Below are positions 14,375 through 15,712 of a stretch of DNA of 15,712 nucleotides, piece by piece. Each line of letters starts with the position of its first letter. Within the stretch, counting starts at the first letter, position 1. The stretch spans positions 1-15,712 of the forward strand of contig JAEZQX010000050.1 in NCBI GenBank assembly GCA_023441105.1, given 5' to 3'. The DNA is from Pseudomonadota bacterium (lineage in GTDB: Bacteria > Pseudomonadota > Gammaproteobacteria > Burkholderiales > Burkholderiaceae). A program made the translations under genes and the position numbers. Under the pieces are notes generated by a model. The model did no database searches and was not told the origin of the DNA. It saw only the letters and a list, made by a program, of their open reading frames with translations.

Positions 14375-15712
14375 TCAACGCTCGGCGGCCGGCAAGCCGC
14401 CCGGGCGCCGTTGCCGGGTCGAGAAGCTCCAGGCGATGGCCGCCAGCGCGGCGGCCGCTGCCAATGCCGACAGGGCCGCAAGCGGCGTGAACGAATCCTC
14501 GAAGGTCCAGTCGGCGGCCCACAGCGCCTCGGCGCGGCTGACCGTCCAATGCCAGGCGGTATGCGCCACCAGCACCGATACCACCAGGATGAACGCCCGT
14601 TCCTGGATGACCTTGATTTTCAGGATCAGCACGATCGCCGGAATGGCGAGCAGCAGGACCAGGATCTGGCCGAGCTCGATGCCGACGTTGAACGCCAGCA
14701 GCGACAGGAGCAGGTGCGAACCGGCGAACTGCAGCTGCGATGCCAGCAGGAAGGAGAAGCCGAAGCCATGCACCAGGCCGAACAGCCCGCTCCAGACCCA
14801 GCGACGCTCGATGTTGCGGCTGAAGATGTTCTCGATCGCCATGAAGACGATCGAGGCGGCGATGAGCAGCTCCACCAGCGGCTGGAACCACTTGCCTTGC
14901 GGCGTCAGGCCGTAGGCGGCGGCGATCAGGGTGACCGAATGCGCCACGGTGAACGATGTGACCACTGCGATCAGGTAGCCGCTGACGCGGCGATACGGCA
15001 GGATCAGGCAGATGAGAAAGAGCAGGTGGTCGGGACCGTCGAGGATGTGGTGGAAGCCGGACACGACGAATGTCGCCGCCGCCTGGTGCCAGCGCGGATC
15101 CAGGGCGACGGGCCCGCTGCCGGCATGCAGTTCGTACGCTCGCGTCGAGCCCTCGCCGTTGCTGTACCTGAGGTCGATCTTGAGGCGGTCGCGCAGGCCC
15201 GGTGCGACGGCAAAGTCCAGCTTCAGGCCTGGTCGCGCCGAGCGCAACGGATAGGTCAGCTGGACGTCGAAGTATCCCTGGTTCCAGAAGACGTAGGTGC
15301 TCGCCGGCAGCGGCGGCCCGGCCAGCAGCCGGCGCGCGGATTCGAAGCTGTCGAACGAGCGATCCGATGGCGGTGAGATCCGGCCGCGTCCTTCCTGCAG
15401 GACCAGCCGGTCGCCGTCCTCGAACCAGCGGATGTCCTTGTCGGCGGCGGCGACAGCCCGGGCCAGCCCGGGCTCGATCCGGGCCAGGTCGAGATATCCC
15501 GGGCCCTGCTTGGGCAGGTCGAGGTTCAGCAGCAGCGCCAGCGGCAGCCTGGCCAGGACATGAAGGCGATCGCCCGCCTGCTGCACATGCATGTGGACCC
15601 GCAGCTCGTTCGGGATGTCGTGCGCCAACGCCTGGCCACCGAACGCCGGCAGGAACAGGCAGGCGAACAGCAGCGCGATTCCTTGCAGCCGCGCCCGCCA
15701 GTCATATGACGG
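14375..15712 (-). CDS. HupE/UreJ-like membrane protein with exported N-terminal domain (5' end outside window)
   Basis: The frame is open to the window edge, reading through an Ala/Leu signal-like stretch (LQGIALLFACLFLPAFGGQALA) just before HDIPNELRVH, so the true start lies at or beyond 15712. After the signal comes a roughly 175-residue exported domain rich in beta-type sequence. The C-terminal half then matches HupE/UreJ-type proteins: HHILDGPDHLLFLICLI, FTVAHSVTL, ELLIAASIVFMAIEN, LFGLVHGFGFSFL and FNVGIELGQ, with about seven or eight spans. The His-rich helices resemble Ni2+/Co2+ permease motifs. This subgroup is not tied to urease or hydrogenase genes, so metal transport is plausible but unproven. 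Its stop lies nine bases from the kinase stop; the genes are convergent. Confidence 0.88.
   Translation of the reverse strand, partial: PSYDWRARLQGIALLFACLFLPAFGGQALAHDIPNELRVHMHVQQAGDRLHVLARLPLALLLNLDLPKQGPGYLDLARIEPGLARAVAAADKDIRWFEDGDRLVLQEGRGRISPPSDRSFDSFESARRLLAGPPLPASTYVFWNQGYFDVQLTYPLRSARPGLKLDFAVAPGLRDRLKIDLRYSNGEGSTRAYELHAGSGPVALDPRWHQAAATFVVSGFHHILDGPDHLLFLICLILPYRRVSGYLIAVVTSFTVAHSVTLIAAAYGLTPQGKWFQPLVELLIAASIVFMAIENIFSRNIERRWVWSGLFGLVHGFGFSFLLASQLQFAGSHLLLSLLAFNVGIELGQILVLLLAIPAIVLILKIKVIQERAFILVVSVLVAHTAWHWTVSRAEALWAADWTFEDSFTPLAALSALAAAAALAAIAWSFSTRQRRPGGLPAAER

Noticed and set aside
1..15712. CRISPR arrays, insertion sequences, tRNA or rRNA genes
   Set aside because: I saw no regularly spaced direct repeats, no transposase gene or long terminal inverted repeats, and no tRNA or rRNA sequence. 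This is visual reading only; tRNAscan-SE and an ISfinder search would settle it.

Overview
The window is a GC-rich chromosomal segment, almost fully coding, with genes on both strands. I see no mobile element, tRNA, rRNA, CRISPR array or compositional break. A solitary Bug-type solute-binding protein, LysR regulators beside cupin genes and strong Shine-Dalgarno sites point to a betaproteobacterium, probably of the order Burkholderiales. This is an inference from gene types only.

Layout. (1) 1-1391, plus strand: the 3' end of a c-type cytochrome gene, then a periplasmic Bug/TctC-type binding protein. (2) 1435-5010, minus strand: a small lipoprotein, homospermidine synthase (GTG start fixed by a consensus ribosome site), a possible 58-residue membrane protein and a 12-helix MFS transporter. 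(3) 5177-8224: a small cupin gene converges on a second cupin gene. The second cupin is translationally coupled (ATGA overlap) to a LysR regulator, which is divergent from another LysR gene. A DUF1127 gene overlaps the 3' end of that second LysR gene in antisense. (4) 8309-9568, minus strand: an alx/TerC-family manganese exporter preceded by a recognisable yybP-ykoY manganese riboswitch and a sigma70-type promoter with a perfect TTGACA. This is the clearest regulatory unit in the window. (5) 9607-11742: a VOC-fold protein gene divergent from a second MFS transporter whose C-terminus is a four-unit (D/E)RRxx repeat. (6) 11861-14365: a hybrid histidine kinase (GAF, PAS, PAS, HisKA, HATPase, receiver) with a CxxC insert in its ATPase domain. 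(7) 14375-15712, minus strand: a HupE/UreJ-like membrane protein with a large exported N-terminal domain, cut by the window edge.

Working together. The best supported unit is promoter, riboswitch and alx: manganese should bind the leader RNA and raise expression of the exporter. The LysR/cupin block looks like a small metabolic regulon with unknown substrate. Homospermidine synthase supplies the polyamine homospermidine from putrescine. The other genes look like independent units. I found no convincing new multi-gene system; the points worth a second look are regulatory details and unusual domains in known families.
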